Part shown: piece after piece, positions 1 through 10,063 of the stretch | How positions within the stretch are numbered: the stretch's first letter is position 1 | How the letters are laid out: every line of letters begins with the position of its first letter | DNA from: Zarea fungicola | Taxonomy: Eukaryota; Ascomycota; Sordariomycetes; Hypocreales; Cordycipitaceae | Direction: 5' to 3' | Assembly: GCA_900169235.1 (NCBI GenBank) | Contig: FWCC01000080.1 | Coordinates: forward strand, 1-64,000 | DNA length: 64,000 nucleotides | Notes under the pieces: generated by a model | The model's database searches: none | Seen by the model: only the letters and a program-made list of their open reading frames with translations | What the model was told of the DNA's origin: nothing | Position numbers and translations under genes: made by a program

Positions 1-338
1 CCAGACCATTCCGATCACTGGTTATAGCCAATGCTAGATAAGGTGTGAGTGGGTGCGTGTGCCTGTTTTTGCCCTGATGATTGCCAAAGGGACAGGCAAC
101 CATATACCAGAAAGGGTACAGTGTGCCACCACGTTGCTTTGACCCCGGCCGGCCATGTGGCGTTTTGATAAAAGCCGACCTTAATCTAGCCCTTTACACA
201 CGCTGCTCCGGCACTAGTTGATCCAGGTGTTTATAGCGCGCTTCTCCCAGGTAAGCATATTCTAACACCACCATCCGCCCTTCTAAAAAGTACTTTGGAT
301 TTGGAAGAGTATCTAGTTAATAGTTAGTTTGACAATAT

Positions 339-689
339 TTAGGAGTTACCACAAGGTTGATAGAACGTGTTTAGAGGATCCAGTGGGTAATTAGTCGCAT
401 TATCTATTTTATCACCAAGAACGTTCAAACTGTCATTCCTCGCACAGCTCGAAGGAGAATAGTCTGTTGCTACTAGACTCTCAGAGCCCGCAGTTCCAGC
501 AGAACCAGCACAGGCTTTCAGCCTCAGTTTATATCCACCAAACCAACCCCCAAAGCCACTTCGGTCCAGATTGCGCGTTTTTCCGGTGCAACCTGGCGGA
601 GTTTGACGGAGTCCGTCTAGCGAATCACTGCCCAAATACCTAGCTCCAAGAAACAAAAGAGCTAATGCCAAATTCTTATTCATGTTCAT
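339..689 (-). CDS. possible small secreted cysteine-containing protein (hypothetical)
   Basis: A 116-codon open frame with an ATG start and no recognised family. The first roughly 20 residues are a short hydrophobic run after a lysine (MNMNKNLALALLFLGA) that could act as a signal peptide. The remainder is Gly/Ser/Asn-rich and has four cysteines, a spacing compatible with two disulfides. It has no introns and sits at the window edge in a gene-poor stretch, upstream of the chitosanase and facing away from it. Small secreted Cys-containing proteins are common in such regions of fungal genomes, but this could also be a chance ORF or a decayed gene. I assign no function. Confidence 0.3.
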   Translation of the reverse strand: MNMNKNLALALLFLGARYLGSDSLDGLRQTPPGCTGKTRNLDRSGFGGWFGGYKLRLKACAGSAGTAGSESLVATDYSPSSCARNDSLNVLGDKIDNATNYPLDPLNTFYQPCGNS

Positions 690-1792
690 TGGAACTTGCT
701 GAGCCGCTTATGGACTTGGAGTCCGCGACGTTACTGCCCTGGTTGGTACGAGTCAAGTAATGAATGTCAAACGTCAAATCTTCATCCAATGACTTCAGAA
801 TAAATGAAATGATGAAGAATCATCTATCTCCCTCTTTGTTTCCTGAATCAATCGCAATTTATTCATGATAGTGAGTCTAAAGAGCCGGAGAGTGCGGGAT
901 TCAAGCTCCTCTGATATGAGCATGGGGGATAGTCATGGGAATCTTCATTGGAGGGTGGTACCCCGAGATCCATGGTTAACAGGCCCCGCTACCTAGAGTC
1001 TATCCCCAAGATTTCAATACGAGTTGGGACATGGTGTTGAAGGGGGTCTTCTTGCCTGTGATAAGGTCCGGTTGTTTAATAGCCGTGCATTCCGCCTCTG
1101 ACGCCACCAAAAAGTCAGCTGCCTTGCAGCGCATAAAGCTGCCAACGCTAAACTATAACATATAATGGGTCTGGTAAGCTGCCCAACATGCTGCCGCAGT
1201 TGTTAAATCGCGGGAATCACGGGACCTGTTATCGCGGAGGGTATATCGTATATAAGGCCTAATTAATAGTAATTGGTGTGGTTCCACCCTTTTGCTGCAA
1301 GACACCTCTTCGCCCAAGTCAGTTGTGGCAGAAGCTTGTGGCGAGCTAAAATAGTTACTTTCACAGCCGAATTTCCTCCGATTTTGCCGACCTCACTCAG
1401 TTCAGCCCTGAGAAACCTTTGCCACATTAACACTATTCTCCATTTTTTTTGGCTTTAAATTAGCTGTTTCATAATAGATCCCCGCCTTAGAACCATTCAT
1501 TAGCAGCGAATAATCGCCGAAGATGACCGGCTTACATGTTACTAGCGTGGCATCTGGCTTCCCCAGGTTGCCGCATACACCATTAATCCCGTCGTACAAA
1601 CCCTGCGTTGGCGCATTGACAGCAGCTGAAAGGAGATTAATCGTTAATAATTGGGGTACCACTGTATAGATGAGTTGCGTAGACTGGGTATTAACGTACA
1701 TACGGATATTCCGCGTTCTGTCAACTATAAAGATTCTCAAATTCCCACCATTAGAACACCATTAGACACAGGCAGCAAAATTTAAAAAAGCA
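690..1792. other. intergenic stretch before the chitosanase, no convincing gene
   Basis: This stretch holds only short open frames. The longest is on the minus strand at about 1402-1740; it has no ATG at its beginning (it opens at TTG), contains two cysteines, and matches no family I know. It may be a remnant of a small secreted protein gene. The last 100 bases before 1793 are A-rich and would serve as the chitosanase 5' leader. Confidence 0.5.
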
Positions 1793-2816
1793 ATGAAGAC
1801 TTCAAGCTCTATCGTTCTCGCGGCTCTCGCCAGCACAGCGCTGGGCCGTCAGGTGCCCCAGAATGTCCGAAACTTGTACAACTCTATTCGAGCTCAAGGT
1901 CAATGCAAGAACCTGCTCAAAGGAGGATTTTATAGTCAAGAAAAAGACTCCAAGGGTAAGGATTGCATATCGAGCATAATTTACAGCGAACAACAGCTTA
2001 TATTTATAACTAGACTTTGGATACTGTGGGGATCATCTGTCTGATTATGGTATAATGTACATGTCAGGCAAGAACGGTCAACTTGTCAACATGGACATTG
2101 ACTGCGACGGCGCTTTGGGAACCGGAGATGGAAGTTGCGATAGCTCCACTGATACTCAAGGCCAGACGACCTTCCAGGACACTGTTGCGGGCTATGGCAA
2201 AGGTATCAAGGATTTGAACGCCTATATCCATTCTTTCGTCGTTCTAGGGAATGATGGTAAAAAGTCTGGCTATGTTACGTTTAAGCCTGAGTCATATGGT
2301 ATTGAGCCTCTGTCCCTGGTCGCGGTTATCTGTGGCGATAAGATGGTAAGTCCTCTTTCTATACTTAAAGTAAAGCCGCTAATGAATTACCAGTTCTATG
2401 GTGTTTGGGGAGACACAAATGGCGACGACGGGCCCCCTCTAATTGGAGAGGTATCTGACTCACTCGGAAGAGCCTGTTATGGCAGTGCAGTGAACGGAAA
2501 CGAGGCTCATGATGATAATGATGTTTTATACATTGCATTTAGTGGATCTGATGCTGTTCCGGGGGCCAATGGTGCCCAGTGGAATGCAAAGACTTTCACA
2601 GCCTTCGAGTCTTCCCTCGGCGCCATCGGTGATCGCCTTGTGTCGCGCATCGGTACTGGTGGCAGCAACCCTGGCAACCCTGGCAACCCTGGTAACCCTG
2701 GTGGGAACCCGCCCCCCAGTTGCTCCTGGACCGGCCACTGTCTCGGAGCCAAATGCTCAAGTTCCGATGACTGCGATGGAGATCTCGTCTGCAAATCAAA
2801 GAAGTGTTCGCAATAA
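1793..2816 (+). CDS. secreted endo-chitosanase, glycoside hydrolase family 75, with Cys-rich C-terminal module
   Basis: Three exons at 1793-1955, 2014-2345 and 2394-2816 give 305 aa. The introns (1956-2013 and 2346-2393) are GTAAG...TAG and GTAAG...CAG. An N-terminal signal peptide (MKTSSSIVLAALASTALG) is followed by a GH75 domain recognised by FGYCGDHLSDYGIMY across the first splice, then MDIDCDG, then WGDTNGDDGPPLIGEVS. In the family, an Asp in the WGDTNG segment and the Glu of the following IGE segment are the catalytic pair, and both are present. After about residue 245 comes an (NPG)n linker and a 6-Cys tail ending KSKKCSQ. The enzyme should hydrolyse internal GlcN linkages of chitosan outside the cell. 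It stands alone, with no chitin-related neighbour. The family call is firm; the role of the tail is unknown. Confidence 0.93.
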
Positions 2817-4684
2817 TATGTTGCATGTAGCTGGTGGTCATTGCTGGCTCCTACACAGCCATAAATGACCTCTACGCCGTCGTTCTTAGCTAGCAGACAT
2901 CCCATCAATACATCACAATCCACCACTATTTTCTAACCTCATAAGTGTAACAAAACAGGTCTCCAATAGCAGCTAGACTATAGGTAAGCAACTTCATAAT
3001 ATATATTATTAAGAATCTAAATTGCTTCCTCGAAACGCGCGCCAGATAGCCACCGCATTTCGGTTTTGGTAAGAAGCCACTCATCTCCTCACATGCCCGC
3101 AGAAGTTGATTTGCATCGAAGTAGTTGGTATCTAATATTTTGAAATTTCTTGCAGAGTATTGTCCTCGTAAGTGAGTAGAATCGGTGGGAGCTGTAAGCT
3201 TTGTCAGAACCAACACTGATTCCACTAACGCATATACTCCTCATCTGGAAACACAATCCTACTAAATCAGCAAACGGCGGCAGTTGTTCAGGCTCGTAAG
3301 GTCTGCCACTGTTGAACTTGTCCCACATGTATTTGATATTGCGGCCACTGAATCGAGGACTCCAAAGGGGTGAGTAAGTCTGAACGGTAGATGAGGGTGG
3401 GTTAATATAGTAAAAGAACGCATCCAACTAGCGGTCACAGCCTATGAGTCGATCTCGGACAGTAACACGTTTCTGGGTATAGATTTGCTTGTTAGTGACC
3501 CTGCGTTGGCTTAAATTTCTGACACAACAATTGCGTGGCAGTAAGCTAGAATAAAGGACACTTAGGCAAACATTATAAGGACGGGATAAAGAAAATTCAA
3601 TATTGAGGCCAAGAAGTTGATAGCCTTCTCTCTTTTTGAATCTGATATGGCGGAATTGGCAAGCCGCATTTAATATCGCACGACATAAAATCCCTCCTAG
3701 GGCTGTGAGGGTTCCTGGTTACTAACTAGCTGTGCGTGGTGAGGTCGGTGTAAGCAAACACTTAATCATAGAAGAAAGAACATGAGACTCACATCCAGAA
3801 TACAAATTAACAGTAACAGCTCCGCTACATCTATATTCATCACTATTTATTGCTGTTTGTTTGGATTGCATGAAGAAAATCAGCTCGAGGAACCTGTGCT
3901 CTTTCTATCCAGGGGTTGCTTGAGAGTTTGGACGGTTGAAACCAGCTATCCCGGGAGATCGAGAGAATGGAAGAAACAGGTTCTGGAATAGAACTGAATC
4001 TCCCCAGCATGAAAAGGAATTATGACGAATGAAATATATTGGGGAGCGATTTGTCCGGTCAGTGGTGGCCATCGTTGCCACCAACACTTGGCAAGGTGAC
4101 AGGCGATGACTTGCATTCCATCACACTAGTAGACTTCACGCCCAGTTGGGAAAGCGCCACCTTCCGAATCAGAACCAGAAAATCTCATCATCGAACTGCA
4201 GAGGCAGACTTAGTGTGGAGAAGAGCCCCAATATACAGTTCTCTATACTGCATTGATCTTCACTGGGCCCGGCAGTATTCCGTTCCGGTCTAACCGGGTT
4301 ATTATTCAATTATACTATTTTGAACGAGCGATTGCTGTGGTATGAATTCATATGGATTATCCAGCCCTATTAGGAACAGGATACTATAATATACATTGAA
4401 AAGGATGATTTACTCTATGTAAACTCTCTATAAGACCTCTCCCTGGCGGTTAAGATAATTCCCAGACTGTAAGGTGTACTAGAGGGGCACAAAGACAATA
4501 CTGGTGTCTATAAAGTAGTATGCATCCTCGCACTTCGTAATTGTACAGTGTCTAGTGCTTTTATGAACATGGCAATGTTGATTCAAAATTAATTTTATTT
4601 ATTCCACGCTCAATTAGACTCCTTATCTGCTCAATTCTATAAATGAATGACTTTTAGGCTGAATATCGGCCGTCGTAAAGTTGC
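2817..4684. other. intergenic stretch with a possible gene remnant
   Basis: This gap lies between the chitosanase and lipoxygenase 3' ends. Apart from the minus-strand remnant listed at 2938-3427, I see only short scattered frames and AT-rich sequence. From about 4300 to 4660 the DNA is strongly AT-rich with no coding character, and it contains the lipoxygenase 3' untranslated region. Confidence 0.5.
2938..3427 (-). pseudogene. possible decayed or intron-broken protein-coding fragment, unknown family
   Basis: Two neighbouring minus-strand frames look protein-like but do not join. About 3427-3255 reads through SPRFSGRNIKYMWDKFNSG and YEPEQLPPFADL. About 3210-3000 continues in another frame with LTAPTDSTHLRGQYSARN and a stretch containing ACEEMSGFLPKPKCGGYLAR. 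No clean splice pair linking them was found, and the first frame has no ATG at its start. I do not recognise the family. It could be a pseudogene, a gene with an unusual intron, or chance. Confidence 0.3.
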
Positions 4685-6705
4685 TTAAACAGCGCAGAAG
4701 AAAGGGATATAGTTGGGGTCCAGAGTGCGATATACAAATGGCATACCGCCGCTCAGACCCTTGCTGTCAAAGCCGCGGGCTTGGATTTTCTTGCTGAGAC
4801 CCTGCAGAGTGGTCAGGAACTGGGCGGCAGCCTGGTTGGTAGCCTGGTTGAGTCCCGCCAGCTCCGTCTGCATCTCCTTCTGAGAGAATGCATTTTCCAG
4901 AGTCCTACCGTCGTTCACGTAGAAGGGACGGTTGAAGGAAGCCATGAATCCAAGATAGTGCAGAGTGGTAGGTGCATCGGGCAAGTAAGGAAGCAGATCC
5001 GTGACACCCTTGGATGTAGGCGCAGGCGTGTACATGGCCGGGATGTGAAAGGGAAGAGTGCCGCTAGCAATGGGAGCACCGCCGTTTTGAGAGTGGTGGG
5101 CAACAGAAAGGATGTATCCGAAATGGGTCAGCACGTCGATAAGGGTGGCCTTGTTCAGGGCCTTCTTGGAGGGGAAGTCCTGAGTCTTGGCATGGGTGCT
5201 TGCCTCGACGAACCAGTTCTGGACTTCGAAGTCACCGGCCAGATCCGCCTCTGTTTTGTAGTACGAGTTGACAAAGCTCTGGAAGAAAGTCTTGTAAGCA
5301 TCACGGATCTCCTTGGCGTCATCAAAGAACGGGAACGACTTGAAGACGGATTTGCCGTAAGCATTCAACAGGCCACGAGACTTGAGGTCAGTCTCAAGGT
5401 AGCCAGCCTGGAACTTGCCAGCAACTGGCCATTGATCGGTAACAAACTTGCGGCAACTTTAATCTGTAAGCATCTATTTTTAGACATTGGCGTATACACT
5501 GCTTACCTGAACTGGTCGTAAACCATCAGCTGGTCCCAGTGACCATCGGGGTTAAAGCAAAGCTCCTCACCGACACTAAGCCTCGCGTTAGTACTTCAAC
5601 ACGTCTCTAAAATTAAGAGCGCAAAACGAATAGTCAAAGGAAAGCACTCACATTCGGGATGAGTAAGCCTGAAGCATGAGACGCTCAAGAATCACCATGA
5701 TAGGGTGGTTCTCGCTAAGAGTGTGAAGCGCGGCCTGGTGGACTGCCTCGGAAACGTCGTGGGAAATAACCAGGTGGAGCATCTGAGCATGGAACATATC
5801 GTTGGCGTTGAACATCATCTTAGCCAGCAGCCAGTCATTGGCAGAGTCGAGAGGGGTGTATGTAAGGTCGCTTCCAGTGTTGGTCTTGATTGCGAGAGGA
5901 AGGAAGTCCTTGCTCTTGGGATCGATATAGAAGTATGCCGTGCAGGCAACTGGATAACGCTTGACGATCGAAGGAAGAGTGTAGCTGTGCTGGTAAGAGT
6001 CTGTAATAATTGTAAGCGAATTGCAGAAATGTTACGTCGTCGACAGATTCTACGTACGGTCGACAATGAACAGGTTGTTGGAGGCTTGAAGCGATTGGAG
6101 GGTCGCACCAGCGCCGACTAGCTTCGCGACGATTTTGGCATCCACGCCGAAAGGCAGCTTCTCGGTGGGCTTGACTACGCGGACAGCATATGGATGCTCG
6201 CTCAGTCTCTCCATGGAGAAGAGAAGATCTTGTGTGGCGTTGGAGATAATACCGGGGGCTGGCCCACGAGGGTTTGACTGCTTCAGCTGGCCGTCGTAAA
6301 GAACCTTGCTGTAGTCGTCCCAGCTTTTCAAGCCGCCATTCTGCTCAAGTTAGGAGCTTTTTCATAGCTAGGGAGTTGGGGGCAACGTACAGCTTGAATG
6401 GCCAACCCAATTTGCTGAACGTCAGCTCCAAGACGCTTGTCAATCTCCTCGCGGTCGACACTCCAGAGGGCGTAGTCGGCCTTGGAGCGAGCATTACCCA
6501 ATGTTCCGTTAGGGAAAGGTGCAGCCTCTCCGATCAACGAGGGACCATAAATGAAGCCTGCATTTCGCTGGGCGACCGCGGCAGCACGGGCGCGAGGATT
6601 AGAGTCCTGCTGGGGAATGCAGACTGCAGCGTTGCGAGATTGGGGGGCCGCGCTGGCACCTCCAAGGAGGGCGCAGACTAGGGCGACGGTCGACTGAGCA
6701 CGCAT
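4685..6705 (-). CDS. secreted fungal lipoxygenase, probably manganese type
   Basis: Five exons (6705-6391, 6340-6058, 6000-5652, 5575-5507, 5456-4685) give 595 aa, close to the length of known fungal Mn-lipoxygenases (about 600-620 aa). The enzyme would oxygenate linoleic or linolenic acid to hydroperoxides. It has a signal peptide (MRAQSTVALVCALLGGASAA), the WLLAK block near residue 255, the metal-binding stretch FHAQMLHLVISH, the later HHSQN segment near residue 459, and a C-terminal valine. Fungal Mn-type enzymes end in Val, whereas iron enzymes usually end in Ile, so Mn is favoured but not proven. Intron 4 needs an AAAG acceptor to keep frame (FSCRKFVTD); the better-looking TTACAG a few bases upstream would break it. 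The gene is divergent from the P450 across 3.4 kb. Fungal secreted lipoxygenases are linked to oxylipin signalling and host interaction. Confidence 0.9.
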
Positions 6706-6821
6706 TTTCCAACCAAGTGAGAAACAGAATCTGATAGTTACCTACTCCTTACGATCCTGGGACCGTGGGACGCTCGAGCTTTTTATGTAACATCCCTTTG
6801 CAACCAAGCATACAGTGCCCA

Positions 6822-6848
6822 TTGCTCACCTTGCTCACCTTGCTCACT
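6822..6848. repeat. 9-bp tandem repeat (TTGCTCACC, three units) upstream of the lipoxygenase
   Basis: Three consecutive 9-bp units, TTGCTCACC TTGCTCACC TTGCTCACT, lie 117-143 bp upstream of the lipoxygenase ATG, in its likely promoter. A related unit containing the same GCTCACC core (on the other strand) is repeated at 35475-35508. It may be a regulatory motif array or simple microsatellite expansion. Confidence 0.75.
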
Positions 6849-9800
6849 TGTAATCTCCGTCCCAAAGGAACAGGTGTTTTGTCGGAAAGGCCGAGAGCAA
6901 ACTAGTCTCCATCATTATGCAGTCGAGGGCTGTAACACGTCTCACCGATTTTGAGGATTGGCTAACCAATTATGGCTCTTTTAGGCAGTGATCTTCTAGT
7001 TTTATAGGATACAGTATCAGCAATATTTTCTAACCATAGTAACGCTACGTCTCATGAAGGAAAAATATAAATCTAAGCCTAATCATTACGGGGCCATGGT
7101 CTAAAAGAGCCTAACTAGTTAGCCAATCCTCAATCTTGGTTAGACGTGTTCTAGCCCTCTATGCTGTCTTCTCCAAGTTGGCCAAAGCTTGCCAGGAGAC
7201 CTTGGACATGAGATCAAAAGCAGCAACGACATCGACTAATACCACTAATCATGCAAACTCCACTCCATGCTGACGCTCTGCAGGTACTCTGCAGGTCCTC
7301 ACTCAAGCTAACCGATCCTAGCGGCTCCAGCGTTTCAAAGCGGAGGCAGGACCAATGAGAAGTTTTGCCGGCTAAAATTACGCTCCAGCAGCTTTAAATA
7401 TTCTCTGGGGTGGTAACGGCTTACTGGAACATCAGACGGGGTCCAAATTTGTTCGGCAGATACGACATGTTAGCACGGAAAGGTTCAGACTAGAAAGATT
7501 TTCCCATCGATTGCGGCAGGCATACTCAGTAGCAGTACATACTCCATTAATCCCTTGCGCCGCAGGCATGTGTACACCTGCTCACCGACTCACCGAGTTT
7601 ATCATCCATGGCGCAGCCGTTGACTTTATGCAAGCAACAACGTAGGAATATTCGGTTTCCAATGCCTCAAAATCCTTGGCTCTACGAATGACTGGAATTA
7701 CCGCGTGAATGTTTACACGAAGGAATTTTGACCTCTATCTGGGACCTGACATGACAAATACAGAAGCGCGTTTTGCATGGGCCGGCTTATACTGGATGGA
7801 GCGAGAGCCTTGTGACTACCACGGCATTTTTTCTTCTTCTAATAAAAGCAAGGCTCGACCATCACAAGATATTTTAGCTCACTACGTCAGCATACCTTTG
7901 AATATATTCACAGAAATGATTCCTAGCCAGACTAAATACGGCGCGCGCGCGCAACACTAGCCTTGGACAGCGTGTGTGGGCCTTCCCCAAGGGGCGATGA
8001 GCGATGGTGCGTTCGTGTCTGACTCATGACATGGGACCCATGAAGCGCCGTGACTTCGCCATTAGGATTAATTCCCGGAACTCGGCTTTGAGTTTTCCTC
8101 GGCTGCAGCATCCCTATACGTACACTTCACATCCGTGGGGCAGTGCCCAAGAGGGATCCTTGTAACATGCTGGATTTATGATGGTTAGCTTGCCCGCCTG
8201 TAGTAATGGCGTCAGAAACTACTCTCATACACTGTACCATCTATCAAGGTGAAACCTGCTCGCCACGATGTCTTACCACTTCAGTGTCTGAGGAGCGGGA
8301 TAATTGGTAGAAGTCCAGCCTGAGTCAGAGCCAGGTCGAGTAGCAAGAGTACGGCTGGTAGCTGCTTACCAAAATCCGGGTGCCTCAATACGTAAAGTTG
8401 GCGCCTGACACCAACTATCTTGTTTCCTGCGAGTCAACGAGATAGAACAAATAAAAAAAGCGGATTAATAAACCAAGTTGAAGCACGTCGGACTAGCGTT
8501 GAGCGAAGGAAATCCACCCTTGCAGCTAGATAACTAGTTGCTGCCTGCTAGTACCAGGGGGCTTGGCCGCAATGTAGCCGGTGTGGCCGGTCAGCGCCGG
8601 TGAGATGAGAAAGAAATTACCCACTATAACTACTTCTACTATACCAATTAATCATCTTTTGCTTGGCATTATATAGCAACACTAGAAATAGAAACACTTC
8701 AACTAATACAATAAATGCATCGTATGTGCTATGAAATCGGTGCCTGTCAAGAAGTGCCTCAAGTTTTGGCCTCCTCTCTGATAGGTCGAACTAGACGCTG
8801 CCAAGATATGACGGCTTCTATCCTTGGAAGATTGGTTCCCAAAAACGCCGTCCTCAATGAAGAGGATACCATGTGAGGTGGATAAATGATGCTTGCCTCA
8901 CTACGTGACGCAGCCTAGCAATTCGACGTTGTAACAGTCCCACATACAGGAATGTACCCCGGCTGATACTTTGTAAATTTTAAAGAGCTGGAAATTGCGT
9001 TGATTTTATAGAGCTTTGTTGCGTTTCTGGTATTTCAATTCATCCAGTTCGCAACTCTGTTTACCCTTTACAGTTTACGGATGCCTTTCCAGAACCAACA
9101 TTCCAAACAAGCTTTGCGGCTCGAACGGGGTCGCCGTAAATTCAATGGCACGGCAGCAGACAACTTAAAAGAAAAAAAGATTTGCCCCGGTTTACCGTTT
9201 AGCACAGACCGGCCGGGAAGTAATTACGGAATTCCGCAGTTAATTAGCTCGAGCCTACTTAGCGAACGGTAATGAGATGGAAATAACCAACACAAACTCT
9301 CGCTAGGTGCGGAACCACAAACTAAATGCATGGGCGAGAAATCTCGCAGCCAATTTAGTATAAAAAAGACAGAGAGGACGAGTCCTTGCACAGAACTTTC
9401 GGCTTATAGCTCCAGTTCAGCGTTTGCCACTTTTGGCCCGGTTGATCTTCAGACATAATCTGCCCTGTTCCTGGCTACTGCTTTCTCGAGAAAAAAAGGT
9501 GTGCTACTAGTCGCCCATACGAACTGTACTTTGGTCATCATCTTCAAGTGTAAACCACGTCGCGGACCATCAAGATTGCCCTGTTCCTACCTCGCCATTC
9601 GTAAATCACATGTGAAACAGCACAGCAAAAAAAGGAAAAAGAAATTCTTTAACAGCCAGCCAAAGTCGTGCCCACCACAAAATCCTCTACGTTACGTCAT
9701 TGCCGATACCTCCATCCTCGTGCCAGGGTGCTTGGATAGGGCTAAGAGATGAAAGAGCTGATTCGCTGGATCTGCAAAATAGTAGGGAAGAGCTGAAGAC

Positions 9801-10063
9801 GCCGATTACCTAGAACGGAGTAATTGTGACGAGCATCTGGTTCCGCCTCCTCCTCAACCCCGCGCCATCGGCTCTGCATCTTCTCCACAGTCGCCACGTT
9901 GCCGAGGAGGCACCCGGCAATATGGGTAAGGCTTTATAAACGAAGCAAGCCACATTTGGTTTCTTTCTCAATATTATGCCATTTTTTCTCATAAACTTCA
10001 GCTTAAATCTAGATCAAGGCATTCGCGTTAAACTCTCAGAGCTTTCCGCAGCAAGTATTCGAA
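6849..10063. other. 3.2-kb gene-poor stretch between lipoxygenase and P450
   Basis: No coding region could be supported. Open frames such as 7709-7960, 9081-9272 and 9501-9752 lack family motifs and are short. The stretch contains the inverted-repeat element at 6925-7159, a short alternating GC run near 7940-7952, and a 10-bp palindrome CGGAATTCCG near 9227. The last few hundred bases should hold the P450 promoter. Confidence 0.5.
6925..7159. mobile_element. MITE-like element with about 60-bp terminal inverted repeats
   Basis: The arm at about 6925-6986 and the reverse complement of about 7099-7159 align over some 60 bp with roughly 80% identity by eye. Shared blocks include GAGGGCT, ACACGTCT, GAGGATTGGCTAAC and GGCTCTTTTAG. 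The interior of about 110 bp is AT-rich and non-coding. Total length near 235 bp, long inverted arms and lack of coding capacity fit a miniature inverted-repeat transposable element. I could not identify a clear target-site duplication or the autonomous parent. Confidence 0.65.

Noticed and set aside
2507..2926. Antisense and alternate-frame ORFs over the chitosanase tail
   Set aside because: They are produced by the Gly-Asn-Pro repeat read in other frames and carry no independent motifs.
7938..7953. Alternating GC run as a possible regulatory element
   Set aside because: A short simple-sequence run with no second copy or nearby gene start.
7709..7960. 83-codon plus-strand ORF in the lipoxygenase-P450 gap
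   Set aside because: It has no recognisable domain, low coding character and no neighbours to support it.
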